This document shows positions 26,529-36,510 of a stretch of DNA of 58,943 nt, piece after piece. The DNA lies in NCBI RefSeq assembly GCF_000170755.1, contig NZ_ABCK01000031.1:1-58943 (forward strand). Reading direction: 5' to 3'. The notes under the pieces are model-generated. The model did not search any database, was not told where the DNA came from, and saw nothing but the letters and a program-made list of their open reading frames with translations. Numbering within the stretch: position 1 is the stretch's first letter; each line of letters starts with the position of its first letter. The position numbers and the translations under genes were made by a program. The stretch is from Lentisphaera araneosa HTCC2155 (lineage in GTDB: Bacteria > Verrucomicrobiota > Lentisphaeria > Lentisphaerales > Lentisphaeraceae).

Positions 26529-26912
26529 AGCCTAAATCTTCGCGAGTAAGTGTTTCATACTGATGAAATATCATGGGTTAATTTTCATGTTAATGATTTC
26601 TTAAGCACAACTTATATTTTTCTAAAAGATTTTTTCCAAAAAAGTGTAACTCCCTTCTCAAAGCTTCGTTTATTATGTCATAAACTAAGAAACGATAAAA
26701 ATTTGATTAAGGGAGAAAAAAGCTCTTTACAAAATGCTCAGAACACCTCTTGTGTCATAAATCTTATGACACGAGGAACAAAATAAACATTTCCAAAATA
26801 CACTTTTTGCTTCGGCAATTTTGGCTGACAGGCGATCAAGAGATCCCGAGCCTACTATAAAACTCAGCTACGGCTGAAAACGTATCTCATACGATACCCC
26901 AACAAGGAAAAA
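26529..26912. other. Gene-free leader region before ppdK, with a dyad
   Basis: Nearly 400 bases without a convincing gene. The clearest element is the dyad GTGTCATAA-ATC-TTATGACAC (26752-26772), a 9-bp perfect inverted repeat with a 3-bp centre, about 140 bases before the ppdK start. It lacks a T run, so it is more like an operator than a terminator. An open frame at 26550-26786 spans it but has no ribosome site or coding character. Confidence 0.5.
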
Positions 26913-29717
26913 ATGATGAAAACACAGGTCCAAACTGAAGTAGACACAGCGGCCGAAACTGACGTCAATCCATTCATGGTCTATCATTTCGGTAAAATTA
27001 AAAATGATGGTAACGCATCCATGAGAAATCTCTTGGGGGGCAAGGGTGCAAACCTTGCTGAAATGTCATCCATAGGTATCCCCGTGCCTCCTGGATTCAC
27101 CATTCCAACCACCATGTGCACATATTATAACGAGAAGGGACAAGTACTCCCTAATGAACTCAAAGACGAAGTCAATGAGGCCATTAAATTAATGGAAGAA
27201 CAGACTGGAACTGAATTTGGTTCTGAAAGCAACCCTCTACTCGTATCTGTTCGCTCTGGTGCTCGAGTCAGTATGCCCGGAATGATGGACACTGTCCTCA
27301 ACCTCGGTTTAACTGACATCGCTGTTCAGGGTCTAGCGACTAAAACGAATAATGAGCGCATGGCTTACGATTCATACCGACGCTTTATTGTCATGTATGC
27401 CGATGTAGTAAAAGGCTTTAATGGTGAAGATTTTGAACACATCATTGATGCAGCTAAAGCGAAAGCAGGTGTGGAACAAGACACGGAACTCAATATTGAA
27501 CAGCTCAAAGAAATTTGCTTGGAACTCAAAGAACTCTACGCCAAACTTAGCGGTGAAGATTTCCCACAAGAGCCCCGTGAACAACTCTACTCTGCTATCA
27601 ACGCTGTTTTTGATTCTTGGAACACGGAGCGCGCCATGCTCTACAGAAAAATTCAAAACATCCCTTCTGATTGGGGTACAGCAGTCAATGTACAAGCCAT
27701 GGCTTTTGGTAATAAAGGTGTTACATCTGCAACTGGTGTTGCTTTTACTCGAAATCCTTCCACTGGTGAGAAAACTTACTTTGGTGAGTACCTCATTAAT
27801 GCCCAAGGTGAAGACGTTGTGGCTGGTATTCGTACTCCACTTCCCATCTCTGCGGAAAGCGCCAAAGCTAAGGGCTTAGAGAAGCAGTCTATGGAAGAAG
27901 TCATGCCAGAGACTTTTGCTGAGCTCACCGCCGTTTTTGAGACTTTAGAGCAGCATTACACGGACATGCAAGATGTTGAGTTTACTGTAGAAGAAGAAAA
28001 ACTCTACATCCTACAAACTCGTAATGGTAAGCGCAGTGGTTTTGCTCAAGTCAAAATCGCCGTTGACATGGTCGAAGAAGGTTTAGTTGACGAGAAAACT
28101 GCCCTAGGTCGTGTAGAGCCTGGATCTATTGAACAGATGCTCTCTCCCATTTTTAAAGCAGAAGATAAAGCGAATGCAAAAGATCAGCTCATTGGCCGCG
28201 GCCTTAATGCTGGCCCAGGTGCGGCTTCTGGTGTCGTTGCACTGACCGCCAAGAAAGCTGAATGGTACAAAGAACAAGGTTTTCCTTGTGTTCTCGTTCG
28301 TACAGATACTTCTCCTTCTGACTTCGGTGGTATGATGGCTGCCGAAGGTGTACTCACTGTTCGTGGTGGTGCGACTTCTCACGCTGCGGTTGTCGCAAGA
28401 CAATTTGGTAAGCCATGCGTTTGTGGTCTCACTGGATTACTAGTCAATGAAGAAAACAAAACCATTACTTTTGGCAATCAGGTTATCAAAGAAGGCGATA
28501 ACATTTCTATTGATGGTTGCACGGGTGAAGTTTTCTTCTGTAAAATCGAGACTTCTCCTTCTGAGATTAGCCAAGCTTTCATTGAGAAATGTATCGATCC
28601 AAAAGACTCTGAAGTCTGTGGTCACTACGAAAAGATTATGACTTGGGCTGATAAGTTCCGTACACTTAAGATTCGTACAAACGCTGATACAGCGAGAGAT
28701 CTAAATGTCGCTCTTAGCTTAGGTGCTGAAGGTGTCGGTTTAACTCGAGTCGAACACATGTTTAGTGATGAACAACGTCTCTTACTCTTGCGTCAGGTGA
28801 TGCTTGCCAAAGATGAAGAAATCAAAACTCTCGCTTTAAATCATATTGAGCACTTTCTCAAGGATGATTTCTCTGCTCTCTTCCAAACTTTGGATGGTCG
28901 CCCTGCTACAGTTAGACTTCTCGATCCACCGATGCACGAATTCATGCCTCATAGTGACGGTGATACAGCGAAAACCGCAAAAGCGATCAAAGTGACTGAG
29001 GCCGAGCTCAAATCAAGCCTTGGTGACATGGCTGAGCACAATCCAATGTTGGGTTTCCGCGGTTGCCGTCTAGGGATTCTCAAGCCAGAACTCACACGTG
29101 TTCAGGTTAGAGCTATTTTGACTGCTGCACTTGAATTAAATAACGCTTTAATTCCCTGTAAGCCGGAAATTATGGTTCCCATTATCATGCACGAGAATGA
29201 GCTTATTCACCAACGTAACTTGATTGACAAAGTTGCGGAAGAACTCTTTGCAGAACTCAATATCAAAGTTGCCTACTCTGTGGGAACGATGATTGAGTTG
29301 CCAAGAGCAGCCCTCCAAGCAGATGAAATTGCAAAACACGCAGATTTCTTCTCTTTCGGTACCAATGACCTAACTCAAACCACTCTCGGTATTTCTAGAG
29401 ATGATGCAAATCACTTTTTACCCACTTACAAAAATGGTGTTAGTGATCCCCTCACTGGAACAGGCAACTTCGAGGTTTACCCCGACGACCCCTTCCAAAC
29501 ACTTGACCAAAGTGGTGTAGGTAAATTAGTTCAGGTCGGCGTTAAAGGTGGCAGAAGTACTTCTGAAAACCTTAAAATAGGTATCTGTGGTGAGCACGGT
29601 GGTGATCCAGCTTCTATCGATTTTTTCCATAGAACAGGTCTCGACTATGTGAGTTGCTCCCCTTACCGAGTACCAGTGGCTCGTTTGAGTGCTGCACTTT
29701 CTGCGATTCGCAACTAA
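26913..29717 (+). CDS. ppdK: Pyruvate, phosphate dikinase
   Basis: Interconverts pyruvate, ATP and phosphate with PEP, AMP and pyrophosphate, giving reversible glycolysis or gluconeogenesis. The 934-residue protein is complete. The nucleotide-binding domain has GGKGANLAEM, GIPVPPGFTI and SVRSGARVSMPGMMDTVLN. The swivelling His domain has RGGATSHAAVVARQFG with the phospho-carrier His490. The PEP/pyruvate barrel has TVRLLDPPMHEFMPH, FGTNDLTQTT and the C-terminal ICGEHGGDP. The short N-terminal extension (MKTQVQTEVDTAAETDVN) is not part of the core. The ribosome site AAGGAAAAA precedes two adjacent ATGs; I use the first. It is monocistronic with its own terminator. Confidence 0.97.
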   Translation: MMKTQVQTEVDTAAETDVNPFMVYHFGKIKNDGNASMRNLLGGKGANLAEMSSIGIPVPPGFTIPTTMCTYYNEKGQVLPNELKDEVNEAIKLMEEQTGTEFGSESNPLLVSVRSGARVSMPGMMDTVLNLGLTDIAVQGLATKTNNERMAYDSYRRFIVMYADVVKGFNGEDFEHIIDAAKAKAGVEQDTELNIEQLKEICLELKELYAKLSGEDFPQEPREQLYSAINAVFDSWNTERAMLYRKIQNIPSDWGTAVNVQAMAFGNKGVTSATGVAFTRNPSTGEKTYFGEYLINAQGEDVVAGIRTPLPISAESAKAKGLEKQSMEEVMPETFAELTAVFETLEQHYTDMQDVEFTVEEEKLYILQTRNGKRSGFAQVKIAVDMVEEGLVDEKTALGRVEPGSIEQMLSPIFKAEDKANAKDQLIGRGLNAGPGAASGVVALTAKKAEWYKEQGFPCVLVRTDTSPSDFGGMMAAEGVLTVRGGATSHAAVVARQFGKPCVCGLTGLLVNEENKTITFGNQVIKEGDNISIDGCTGEVFFCKIETSPSEISQAFIEKCIDPKDSEVCGHYEKIMTWADKFRTLKIRTNADTARDLNVALSLGAEGVGLTRVEHMFSDEQRLLLLRQVMLAKDEEIKTLALNHIEHFLKDDFSALFQTLDGRPATVRLLDPPMHEFMPHSDGDTAKTAKAIKVTEAELKSSLGDMAEHNPMLGFRGCRLGILKPELTRVQVRAILTAALELNNALIPCKPEIMVPIIMHENELIHQRNLIDKVAEELFAELNIKVAYSVGTMIELPRAALQADEIAKHADFFSFGTNDLTQTTLGISRDDANHFLPTYKNGVSDPLTGTGNFEVYPDDPFQTLDQSGVGKLVQVGVKGGRSTSENLKIGICGEHGGDPASIDFFHRTGLDYVSCSPYRVPVARLSAALSAIRN

Positions 29718-29767
29718 AAAACACTTGTATTAGTGAAATGAATTGAACCTCATTTCATCTTTGTGGG

Positions 29768-29804
29768 AAAGGCTGCCAAATTTTATTTGGTAGCCTTTTC
29801 TATT
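29768..29804 (+). terminator. Rho-independent terminator of ppdK
   Basis: AAAGGCTGCCAAA (29768-29780) pairs with TTTGGTAGCCTTT (29786-29798), with one G-T wobble and the loop TTTTA, followed by a T-rich stretch. It starts about 50 bases after the ppdK stop. I see no gene in the 220 bases that follow. Confidence 0.88.
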
Positions 29805-30027
29805 CTTTCACAACTAGATCGTATTAAGCCATAAATACATGGAATTCATCATAGTATACCTTGTGATTTGTTAAAATTTGAACAATTCCCGCCAACATTA
29901 CTAATTCTCGCAGTAAAGCTTGTAACACATTTCACATTAAATAGTTAGATTAACTAAAAGGCATATGTAGAGAAAATAGGCCTCTTCTAATTAAGATATG
30001 AACACCTTTGCAGACAAGGATAGGATT

Positions 30028-31131
30028 ATGAATAACACAAGTGATCAAGAAACTGTTGATGAAAGCACTAAAGACGGCCTACTAAAACGCCTCAATCTTC
30101 ATACATCTCTTCCACCCTTAAAAAGACGCCATACTCAACTTGAGATGGAACTTCCTGATGATTTTTATCTTCCCGGTAGAGAAACGCAAGGCAATATCGA
30201 CCGTATGATTGCCGAAGATAACGAAACTTCTTCAGAAGAAACCGAAGTCTACCAATTGGAAATTACCTGTGCTCAATGTCATGGGACGAGTTTCTACGAA
30301 ACCACCACACTTTTTGAAAGGGTACAATGCCCCAACTGCTCAAGCCGTTTTCGCGTTCCTATTGAAACGGAAAAACACATTTATGATAAGCACATTTACG
30401 AAAGTGATTTTATCAATATTTTCCGAGCCCAAAACAAAGAAACAGAGCACTACGGCGACGTTCTTGTCTATGAGAAAATCAATCCTCATTCGACTCTTGA
30501 AGATATTAAAGATATCCTCACTCAACATTCAGTGCTTCATGTAGATGGCTATCTCAGTCCTCTCCACTTCACTGAAGATGAAACTGCCTATTATTTTCAA
30601 CGCGATAATGCGCCTTATCGCATGAACCTCTACCTTCATAAGTTTGGAGCTCTCCCCAAAAATCAAGTCGCCCTTACCCTCAGTCAAATCGCAGAAATTG
30701 CAGATACGCTCTCTGATGAAGGTATCTATGGTGCCTTCCTTGCTTCAGACGTCATGTTAGAACTCAATGGTGACACAAGGCTTTGTGACTATGGACTGCG
30801 AGAAGCCGTCTTAAACCGCATGAAAATCAGCAAAGGCATCCCCGCCTATTTCTTAGCGACTGAAACTATATTCACAAAGATTCATACGCGCAAGTCTGCT
30901 GTTTACTCTCTCGGGATTCTCGCGATTGCTTTCATCACTGGTCAGTATCCCTTTTTAGCCACTGACCCCGAAGTAATAAAAGATGAACGCTTGAACTTTC
31001 TTGATGAATTCAAAGATAAAAAGCTCCCGGCATTCCTCAGACTGATGCTGGATCCTGACCCCGAAAATCGTCCGAATTTTGCTCAATGTAAGGATTATTT
31101 TGCGCGTCTGCATCGTCAAAATATTCGCTAA
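30028..31131 (+). CDS. Zinc-ribbon pseudokinase
   Basis: 367 residues from ATG 30028, which has AGGATAGG just upstream. An in-frame ATG at 29998 would add ten residues but has no ribosome site. An acidic N-terminal region is followed by a zinc ribbon with two CxxC pairs (CAQC and CPNC). A protein-kinase-like C-terminal domain follows. The catalytic-loop position reads GIYGAFLASDVMLEL with no HRD Asp, the DFG site is CDYGL, and the C-lobe landmarks AVYSLGILAIAFITGQYPF and LDPDPENRPNFAQC are kept. A Lys-containing VAIK strand is not recognisable. It should be inactive as a kinase, acting as a scaffold or regulator (inference). There is no membrane helix. Confidence 0.75.
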   Translation: MNNTSDQETVDESTKDGLLKRLNLHTSLPPLKRRHTQLEMELPDDFYLPGRETQGNIDRMIAEDNETSSEETEVYQLEITCAQCHGTSFYETTTLFERVQCPNCSSRFRVPIETEKHIYDKHIYESDFINIFRAQNKETEHYGDVLVYEKINPHSTLEDIKDILTQHSVLHVDGYLSPLHFTEDETAYYFQRDNAPYRMNLYLHKFGALPKNQVALTLSQIAEIADTLSDEGIYGAFLASDVMLELNGDTRLCDYGLREAVLNRMKISKGIPAYFLATETIFTKIHTRKSAVYSLGILAIAFITGQYPFLATDPEVIKDERLNFLDEFKDKKLPAFLRLMLDPDPENRPNFAQCKDYFARLHRQNIR

Positions 31132-31286
31132 ATGTAAAAACCACACCTCGTTCGCCTGTCTACGAACTTGTCTATTCGACACTCATAAATGTCCATATTT
31201 TTAGCTAAAATCTTGCTTTTATTGTAGCAAGTCCGTGTTTTATTTGTTTAAGATTTTATTAACATCAATCTCAAACTCGGAGCCCT

Positions 31287-33725
31287 ATGATTTTGCGGCA
31301 CACTTTTTTTCTATTGCTTTTATCCCTTTTCTCCTGTACGGAAAATGTCGCCACTGCGAGCCCAAGTGTTCAAAACGCTAGCGCGAACACCACTGCCGCA
31401 CAAGAAGCTTTTAATGAACACAAAGATTTCAGTCGCAGCTACTGGTTAGGGAAACTCAACGCCGAAAAGCCGAGCTTTGCGATGGAGAGCAACTATTTTT
31501 ACGCAGAAATCTCAACTAAGAAATTTGGCTTAGACACTCTTGCTTGGAGAGATGGCAGCAAAGCCTCAAACAATACAAAGGGCCTCAATATCCCTTTCAA
31601 AATCACTAAGCAGTTACAAGGCATCAACTTTGAACTCAATGGTTTCAATGACAAGAAAATGATGGCCAATTGCGATCTCATTGAGAGCGGTCGCTACTTT
31701 CAGCGACGTACCATTAGAGAACTCATTTGGAATCAAAATAATCCTGCTATCAACGACTACCTCGAGGTTTCATCTTGGCCAGATAGCTTGAAATTTTCAG
31801 CTGATTTCCAAGACTGCGATCACGTCGAGTGGCAACTCGACTTAAGGAGGTTTTCCACTGTTGAGATCAAGGATTTAAACCAGGCACTTTTGACCAATAA
31901 AGCCGGACAGCAATTCACTCTCATCGTAATCCAAGGTCATTTGCACCAAGACGGCAAAATTCTTTCCGTTCGAGCACGGAGCAATAAGGTTAATTTTAAA
32001 ATATGTCCTAATTCATCTAAGCAAAACCATCAAAATGATACTTTAGTTAAAGTGATTGCTCAGCAAGAATTACCCGTAAAACAAAAAATTCCTGTGACTT
32101 ACGATAATGAATTAGATGCCTACGCCTTAGACATCGATCACCTAAACACAAATCGCAGCCCAGGCGCTGTCAATAATCGTGAAGAACTCATTAAAGTCCG
32201 TATTCAGAATCGCAACAGTGAAGATAAAGTCCTTCGCTTTGTCTTCCGTAAGCTCAAAAATACAGGTCCTATTACGGGGATCTCTGCAATGCTTAGAGAT
32301 GAGTCAGGACTACCATCTGGCAAGCATGTTCAAATATCAAAAAACTGGCATCAAGGCAAATTTCATAAATATCAAGGCCCCTGGGTTCGAGCTTACACAC
32401 TTGTGACAGTTCCTGCAGGAAGCATCCTCGAATTTCAGTATCTTGGCGTCAATGGCTTTTGGAAAGGCCTGCCTGCGGCCTCTCACAATCAACTAGCTCT
32501 TCCAGGTTATAAAGGTCATCGCAATCACCTTTGGGAACAATCCGCTCTCGGTGCTTGGGGTGAATCGATCTGCTACGATCCGGAAAATGGTCTTTCAGCC
32601 AGTATCACTGACGTGCGCCCCCTCATGGTGACACCCATGCATAAAGGGAATAGTAAGTGGACTTGGACTAACAATGTTGGTGGAGGCGAATTTTTCTCAG
32701 TCTATAAAGCCTCAAACAAAGCACGTCTGGCTCATATTCAAGTTAACAACGACCACATTCGCAATTGCCCTCTACTCACAGAAGTGAACTACTCAAGTGT
32801 TCTGGAAGATCAATCTGCAGCTATGTCCTACACCGCGTCACTTTCTCGTAGCGATGATCTCGTCCGAGGCATCTACAACGTTGAATACAAAATCTTAAAA
32901 GACATGAACTTTGATCGCTTAGTGCTTTTTCAAATTGGTGCCGATCGCTACAACTACGCAAAAGAAACGGCTCTCGCTCATGGCCATGCTAAAACACTCA
33001 TTAAAGATTGGCCAACTGCACCGGGTAACAATCAATACAAAGGCGAAGCCTTCAAGCTCGATCAGAAAAACCCTTGGGTCGCCCTCTACAAATCGGCTCC
33101 TCAAGCCTATGGCGCCGCTGCCACGCGCGGAATCATTTTGCGCAATTGGCAAGCTAAGATCCAAGGTCAAGATAAGCATGCTTACCTTCGTGAGCGCGGT
33201 GTAGAACTCGGCCGTAGGAAAGTATCAATCGCCGATATCACTCTCGCGCCTCAAATTAAATCTCTCAAAGCTGGCGACAGCATTAAAGCTTGCTTCGAGA
33301 TGATCATTGGACCGCAATATGCCAATGATTATTACGGTCCAAACAGCGCTCTTAAAACTGCCCTTTTAAAATACGGTGATAGTTGGAAAATGATTGCCAG
33401 AGAAGCCAGCGATAACAGCCTCGACATCGAATGTAATGTGGGCACATTACTGCGTCAGCGCCCTGTACTTATTCAAACCCACAATAATAAAGCCGAATTC
33501 AAAGTAAGTAATGGCCTCGCCTTCCAAGCCGTCACTTTCACGGGGATCGACACAAATAAACCGGGCCTATTAGAAATTAAAACAGGTGAAAACTGGAAAA
33601 AATGTTCTCAATCTGACTTCTATCAAGTCGACTACAATTCCAAATCAAAATGCTGGGAATACAGCTTTAGCATGCCCCTCGATAATGCAAAAACTCAAGA
33701 ATTCCGTTTTTCTCTTCAAGAATAA
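31287..33725 (+). CDS. Large lipoprotein of unknown function
   Basis: 812 residues. The N-terminus ILRHTFFLLLLSLFSC has a lipobox-like end (LFSC), so it is probably a lipid-anchored envelope protein. The mature protein is strand-rich throughout, with many aromatic residues, and reads like several beta-sandwich domains. One stretch (about 385-420, FQYLGVNGFWKGLPAASHNQ) and DEYGPNSAL-like segments give no family match. I find no catalytic signature for a known glycosidase, lyase or sulfatase. The genomic setting next to a beta-helix protein and a sulfatase suggests polysaccharide handling, but only by association. ATG 31287 follows GGAGCCCT. Confidence 0.6.
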   Translation: MILRHTFFLLLLSLFSCTENVATASPSVQNASANTTAAQEAFNEHKDFSRSYWLGKLNAEKPSFAMESNYFYAEISTKKFGLDTLAWRDGSKASNNTKGLNIPFKITKQLQGINFELNGFNDKKMMANCDLIESGRYFQRRTIRELIWNQNNPAINDYLEVSSWPDSLKFSADFQDCDHVEWQLDLRRFSTVEIKDLNQALLTNKAGQQFTLIVIQGHLHQDGKILSVRARSNKVNFKICPNSSKQNHQNDTLVKVIAQQELPVKQKIPVTYDNELDAYALDIDHLNTNRSPGAVNNREELIKVRIQNRNSEDKVLRFVFRKLKNTGPITGISAMLRDESGLPSGKHVQISKNWHQGKFHKYQGPWVRAYTLVTVPAGSILEFQYLGVNGFWKGLPAASHNQLALPGYKGHRNHLWEQSALGAWGESICYDPENGLSASITDVRPLMVTPMHKGNSKWTWTNNVGGGEFFSVYKASNKARLAHIQVNNDHIRNCPLLTEVNYSSVLEDQSAAMSYTASLSRSDDLVRGIYNVEYKILKDMNFDRLVLFQIGADRYNYAKETALAHGHAKTLIKDWPTAPGNNQYKGEAFKLDQKNPWVALYKSAPQAYGAAATRGIILRNWQAKIQGQDKHAYLRERGVELGRRKVSIADITLAPQIKSLKAGDSIKACFEMIIGPQYANDYYGPNSALKTALLKYGDSWKMIAREASDNSLDIECNVGTLLRQRPVLIQTHNNKAEFKVSNGLAFQAVTFTGIDTNKPGLLEIKTGENWKKCSQSDFYQVDYNSKSKCWEYSFSMPLDNAKTQEFRFSLQE

Positions 33726-33795
33726 ACTTTGTCTAAGCTGATTTTCCTTTGCAAAGACTCGTTTTACTCTTTAAGTTCAAAAAACAGGATTTAGC

Positions 33796-34398
33796 ATGAG
33801 CGAACAATACAACACTAGAGAAACACTTTTACAGAAGCTGCAAAAAGCCGAAGACGAGCATTCCTGGGATGATTTCGTCAAGTACTACGAAGGTTATATA
33901 TATGTTGTGATTCGCAGTTTTGGTGTCGATATGACCACGAGCAAAGACCTGCTTCAAGATGTTCTAGTGAAAGTTTGGAAAGCTCTCCCTAAATTTGAGT
34001 ACCAAAACGAAAAGTGCCGTTTCCGTACTTGGCTTTGCGTCCTCATTCGCAATACGACTTATAATTACTTTAAGTCAAAAGCCAATCGTCAGAACCTGCA
34101 AAATGTCAGCGGCGACAATCTACTTGAAACCTTGCACATGATTTCTGAACCCGAAATTGATAAGATTGCCGAACTCGAATGGAAAAGCTACGTGTCAAAT
34201 ATGGCTTGGAGTAATGTTAAAGACAGTTTTTCGGACATCGCTAGACTGAGTTTCGAAGACTCCATCAATGAATTAGATAATGTGGCCATCGCAAAAAAGC
34301 ACGACATCCCAGAAAGTAGTGTTCGCGTTCACAAATCTCGTGTCCGCAAAGTCATGATCAAAGAAATCGCTCGCCTCAATCTCGAACTCGGTGGCTAA
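33796..34398 (+). CDS. ECF-type sigma factor paired with a Ser/Thr kinase
   Basis: A 200-residue sigma factor of the type common in Planctomycetes and relatives. Region 2 has DLLQDVLVKVWKALPKFE and the segment FRTWLCVLIRNTTYNYFKSK. Region 4 has AIAKKHDIPESSVRVHKSRVRKVM, the promoter-contacting helix-turn-helix. The long linker (about 105-140) is family-typical. It lies five bases from the kinase gene, so both are one operon. In such pairs the kinase probably replaces an anti-sigma factor as the input, which is known for some PVC ECF groups and inferred here. An AGGA ribosome site precedes the ATG. Confidence 0.88.
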   Translation: MSEQYNTRETLLQKLQKAEDEHSWDDFVKYYEGYIYVVIRSFGVDMTTSKDLLQDVLVKVWKALPKFEYQNEKCRFRTWLCVLIRNTTYNYFKSKANRQNLQNVSGDNLLETLHMISEPEIDKIAELEWKSYVSNMAWSNVKDSFSDIARLSFEDSINELDNVAIAKKHDIPESSVRVHKSRVRKVMIKEIARLNLELGG

Positions 34399-34403
34399 AT
34401 TTC

Positions 34404-36428
34404 ATGTCTCGCCCCGAAGACTCCTTTAACAAAAATATGGCTTCGCTCTTTGATGAAGTCAGCGAGCTCGATGCCACGCCACTTACCGATATCATCAGTT
34501 CTGCCAAAGAACGTTATCACGACTTTGAGTTTTATACCGAAGGGGGACTCAAAAAAATCTTCCGTTGCCAAGATCGCAAAACTGGACGCGAAGTCGCCAT
34601 GGCATCACTCAAAGATGAGCTTAATGACGCCCGTAAAGAATCCTTTTTTCGCGAGGCTCGACTCAGTGCCTCACTCCAGCACCCAAATATTGTCCCCGTT
34701 TACGATATCGGCTTAAAGGGCAATTCCCCCTGGTTCACCATGAAATTTATTTCTGGTCAATCACTCGACGAACTTATCAAGACTCATCCTCAACTCAACC
34801 AAAAGCTCGATATCTTCCTTAAAATTTGTGACGCCATGGCCTACGCCCATTCCCGCGGTGTCATTCACTTGGATTTAAAGCCCGACAATATACGCATCAA
34901 TGAATACGGCGACGTCGTAGTCGTTGACTGGGGTTTAGGACAAATCCTTGCTTCAGAATGCGATGATGATTTACTTGAGTGTTATTCCTTCAACTCTCAC
35001 GATCTCGATACCATGACCATCGATGGTAATATTAAAGGAACTCCTGGTTACATGGCACCCGAACAAACCAGCCTCGTCAAAGATAAGAAAGGCACTCATA
35101 CGGACATCTTTTCACTTGCTTGCATCCTCTATACTCTTCTCACACATCAAAAACCTTTTACAGGTAAGGACCTTGAACATCTCATAAGAAAAACGGCTGA
35201 ATGTCAATTTGTAAAACCATCTGAAAGACGCCAAGATATAGAAATACCCCTTCCTCTAGAAGCCGTTTGCCTCAAAGCCATGTCAGCTAAACCTGAAGAT
35301 CGCTACCAGTCCGTCTCCAAACTCCAGCGCGAAATCCTTAATTTCCGCGATGGCTTTGCGACCTCCGCAGAAAACGCTTCCCTTTTCAAGCTACTCCAAC
35401 TTTGGATCAAGCGCCATAAGCCTCTCGCTATTGCCTCCGCTTTTGCTTTTATCTTCAGTATCGCTGCTGTCTTCGCGGTCATGAACAACCTCAAACTCGC
35501 CGAAGAAAATGCCCTGCAATTGGCCGAAAAACTTCGTATCGAAAAAGACTACGCAATCAAAATAAATAAGGATGCTGCACCCCGCTTCCTCGAACGTGCT
35601 GAATACGCCTACCAAACCTTTAATTTTGCGGATGCCGCAAACTTTTCCAGTAGTGCGGTAGAACTCGACCCCTCACTTAAAAAGGGCTGGTTACTCAAAG
35701 GAAAAATCCATTTTAACGCACAGGAATTCAACGCTGCTTTAAAAGCCTTTTCAAAGACCTCAGTCAACTCCCAGCTCATTGAGATTTGTAAAAAATACAT
35801 TGCCATTAAACCAGATGATTCATTACAATTGCCTAACGATGATTTTTTAGATCTCTTTTGGGAATGTATCAAAGCCAAACTCAAGCCCCAAGTCGCAGGG
35901 CTCATGCACAACAAAGCCTTCTCCGATATCGACCTTGATGAACGCATTGCCTTTTGTAAAGGGGTACTCACCATTCACAATAAATTAGAGTCTCTCCACT
36001 TTGAATATCACAGGGACACAAGACACCTCGATATATCAAATAACCCAGAAATTGGAACTGCATTAACAATTCAAAATTTCCCTTGTAGAAGCATTGACGC
36101 CTCACACACTTCAATCAATAATTTCATCTGCTTCCGCTCACAGCCTTTAGAGGAACTCAATGTAAGCCACACAAAAATCATTGAACTTCACACCTTACAG
36201 GTCGAAGACATCCGCAAGCTTAATATCTCTCATACTTCAGTCTCTAACCTTACCAAACTTCATGGCTCAAAAGTAACCGACCTCAATATCAGTCACACCA
36301 ACGTCCAAGACCTCAGCTTTATCAAAGAAATGCCTCGCCTCAAAAGGCTTACCCTACACAAAGACCAATTTAAGCAGCAAGAGCTTTCCCAAATTAAGAA
36401 AGACCTGGAAATCGTCTACGCTCTCTAA
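34404..36428 (+). CDS. Membrane Ser/Thr protein kinase with TPR-like and LRR-like exterior
   Basis: 674 residues in four parts. The kinase domain is about 35-310: catalytic loop HLDLKPDN near 155-162, DWG in place of DFG near 175, and activation segment end GTPGYMAPEQ near 212. The beta-3 motif reads VAMASLK (about 64-70), so the usual VAIK Lys is Ala; the Lys three positions on may substitute. A membrane helix lies at about 340-358. Beyond it are helical TPR-like repeats (about 370-480, e.g. LDPSLKKGWLLKGKIHFNAQ) and short leucine-rich repeats (about 530-670) with the recurring motif LNISHTxVxxL. It shares an operon with the ECF sigma gene upstream. The likely role is an envelope sensor kinase. 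Confidence 0.88.
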   Translation: MSRPEDSFNKNMASLFDEVSELDATPLTDIISSAKERYHDFEFYTEGGLKKIFRCQDRKTGREVAMASLKDELNDARKESFFREARLSASLQHPNIVPVYDIGLKGNSPWFTMKFISGQSLDELIKTHPQLNQKLDIFLKICDAMAYAHSRGVIHLDLKPDNIRINEYGDVVVVDWGLGQILASECDDDLLECYSFNSHDLDTMTIDGNIKGTPGYMAPEQTSLVKDKKGTHTDIFSLACILYTLLTHQKPFTGKDLEHLIRKTAECQFVKPSERRQDIEIPLPLEAVCLKAMSAKPEDRYQSVSKLQREILNFRDGFATSAENASLFKLLQLWIKRHKPLAIASAFAFIFSIAAVFAVMNNLKLAEENALQLAEKLRIEKDYAIKINKDAAPRFLERAEYAYQTFNFADAANFSSSAVELDPSLKKGWLLKGKIHFNAQEFNAALKAFSKTSVNSQLIEICKKYIAIKPDDSLQLPNDDFLDLFWECIKAKLKPQVAGLMHNKAFSDIDLDERIAFCKGVLTIHNKLESLHFEYHRDTRHLDISNNPEIGTALTIQNFPCRSIDASHTSINNFICFRSQPLEELNVSHTKIIELHTLQVEDIRKLNISHTSVSNLTKLHGSKVTDLNISHTNVQDLSFIKEMPRLKRLTLHKDQFKQQELSQIKKDLEIVYAL

Positions 36429-36510
36429 GGCACAGCTTTAAAATCCTCAAAATTTGTAACAACACGCTTCCTCTTAAGTTAATTGTGATTAAACAACTTA
36501 TGGGATCTTC

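Noticed and set aside
26550-26786. 78-codon open frame in the ppdK leader
   Set aside because: No ribosome site, no coding bias, no recognisable motif, and it overlaps the dyad.
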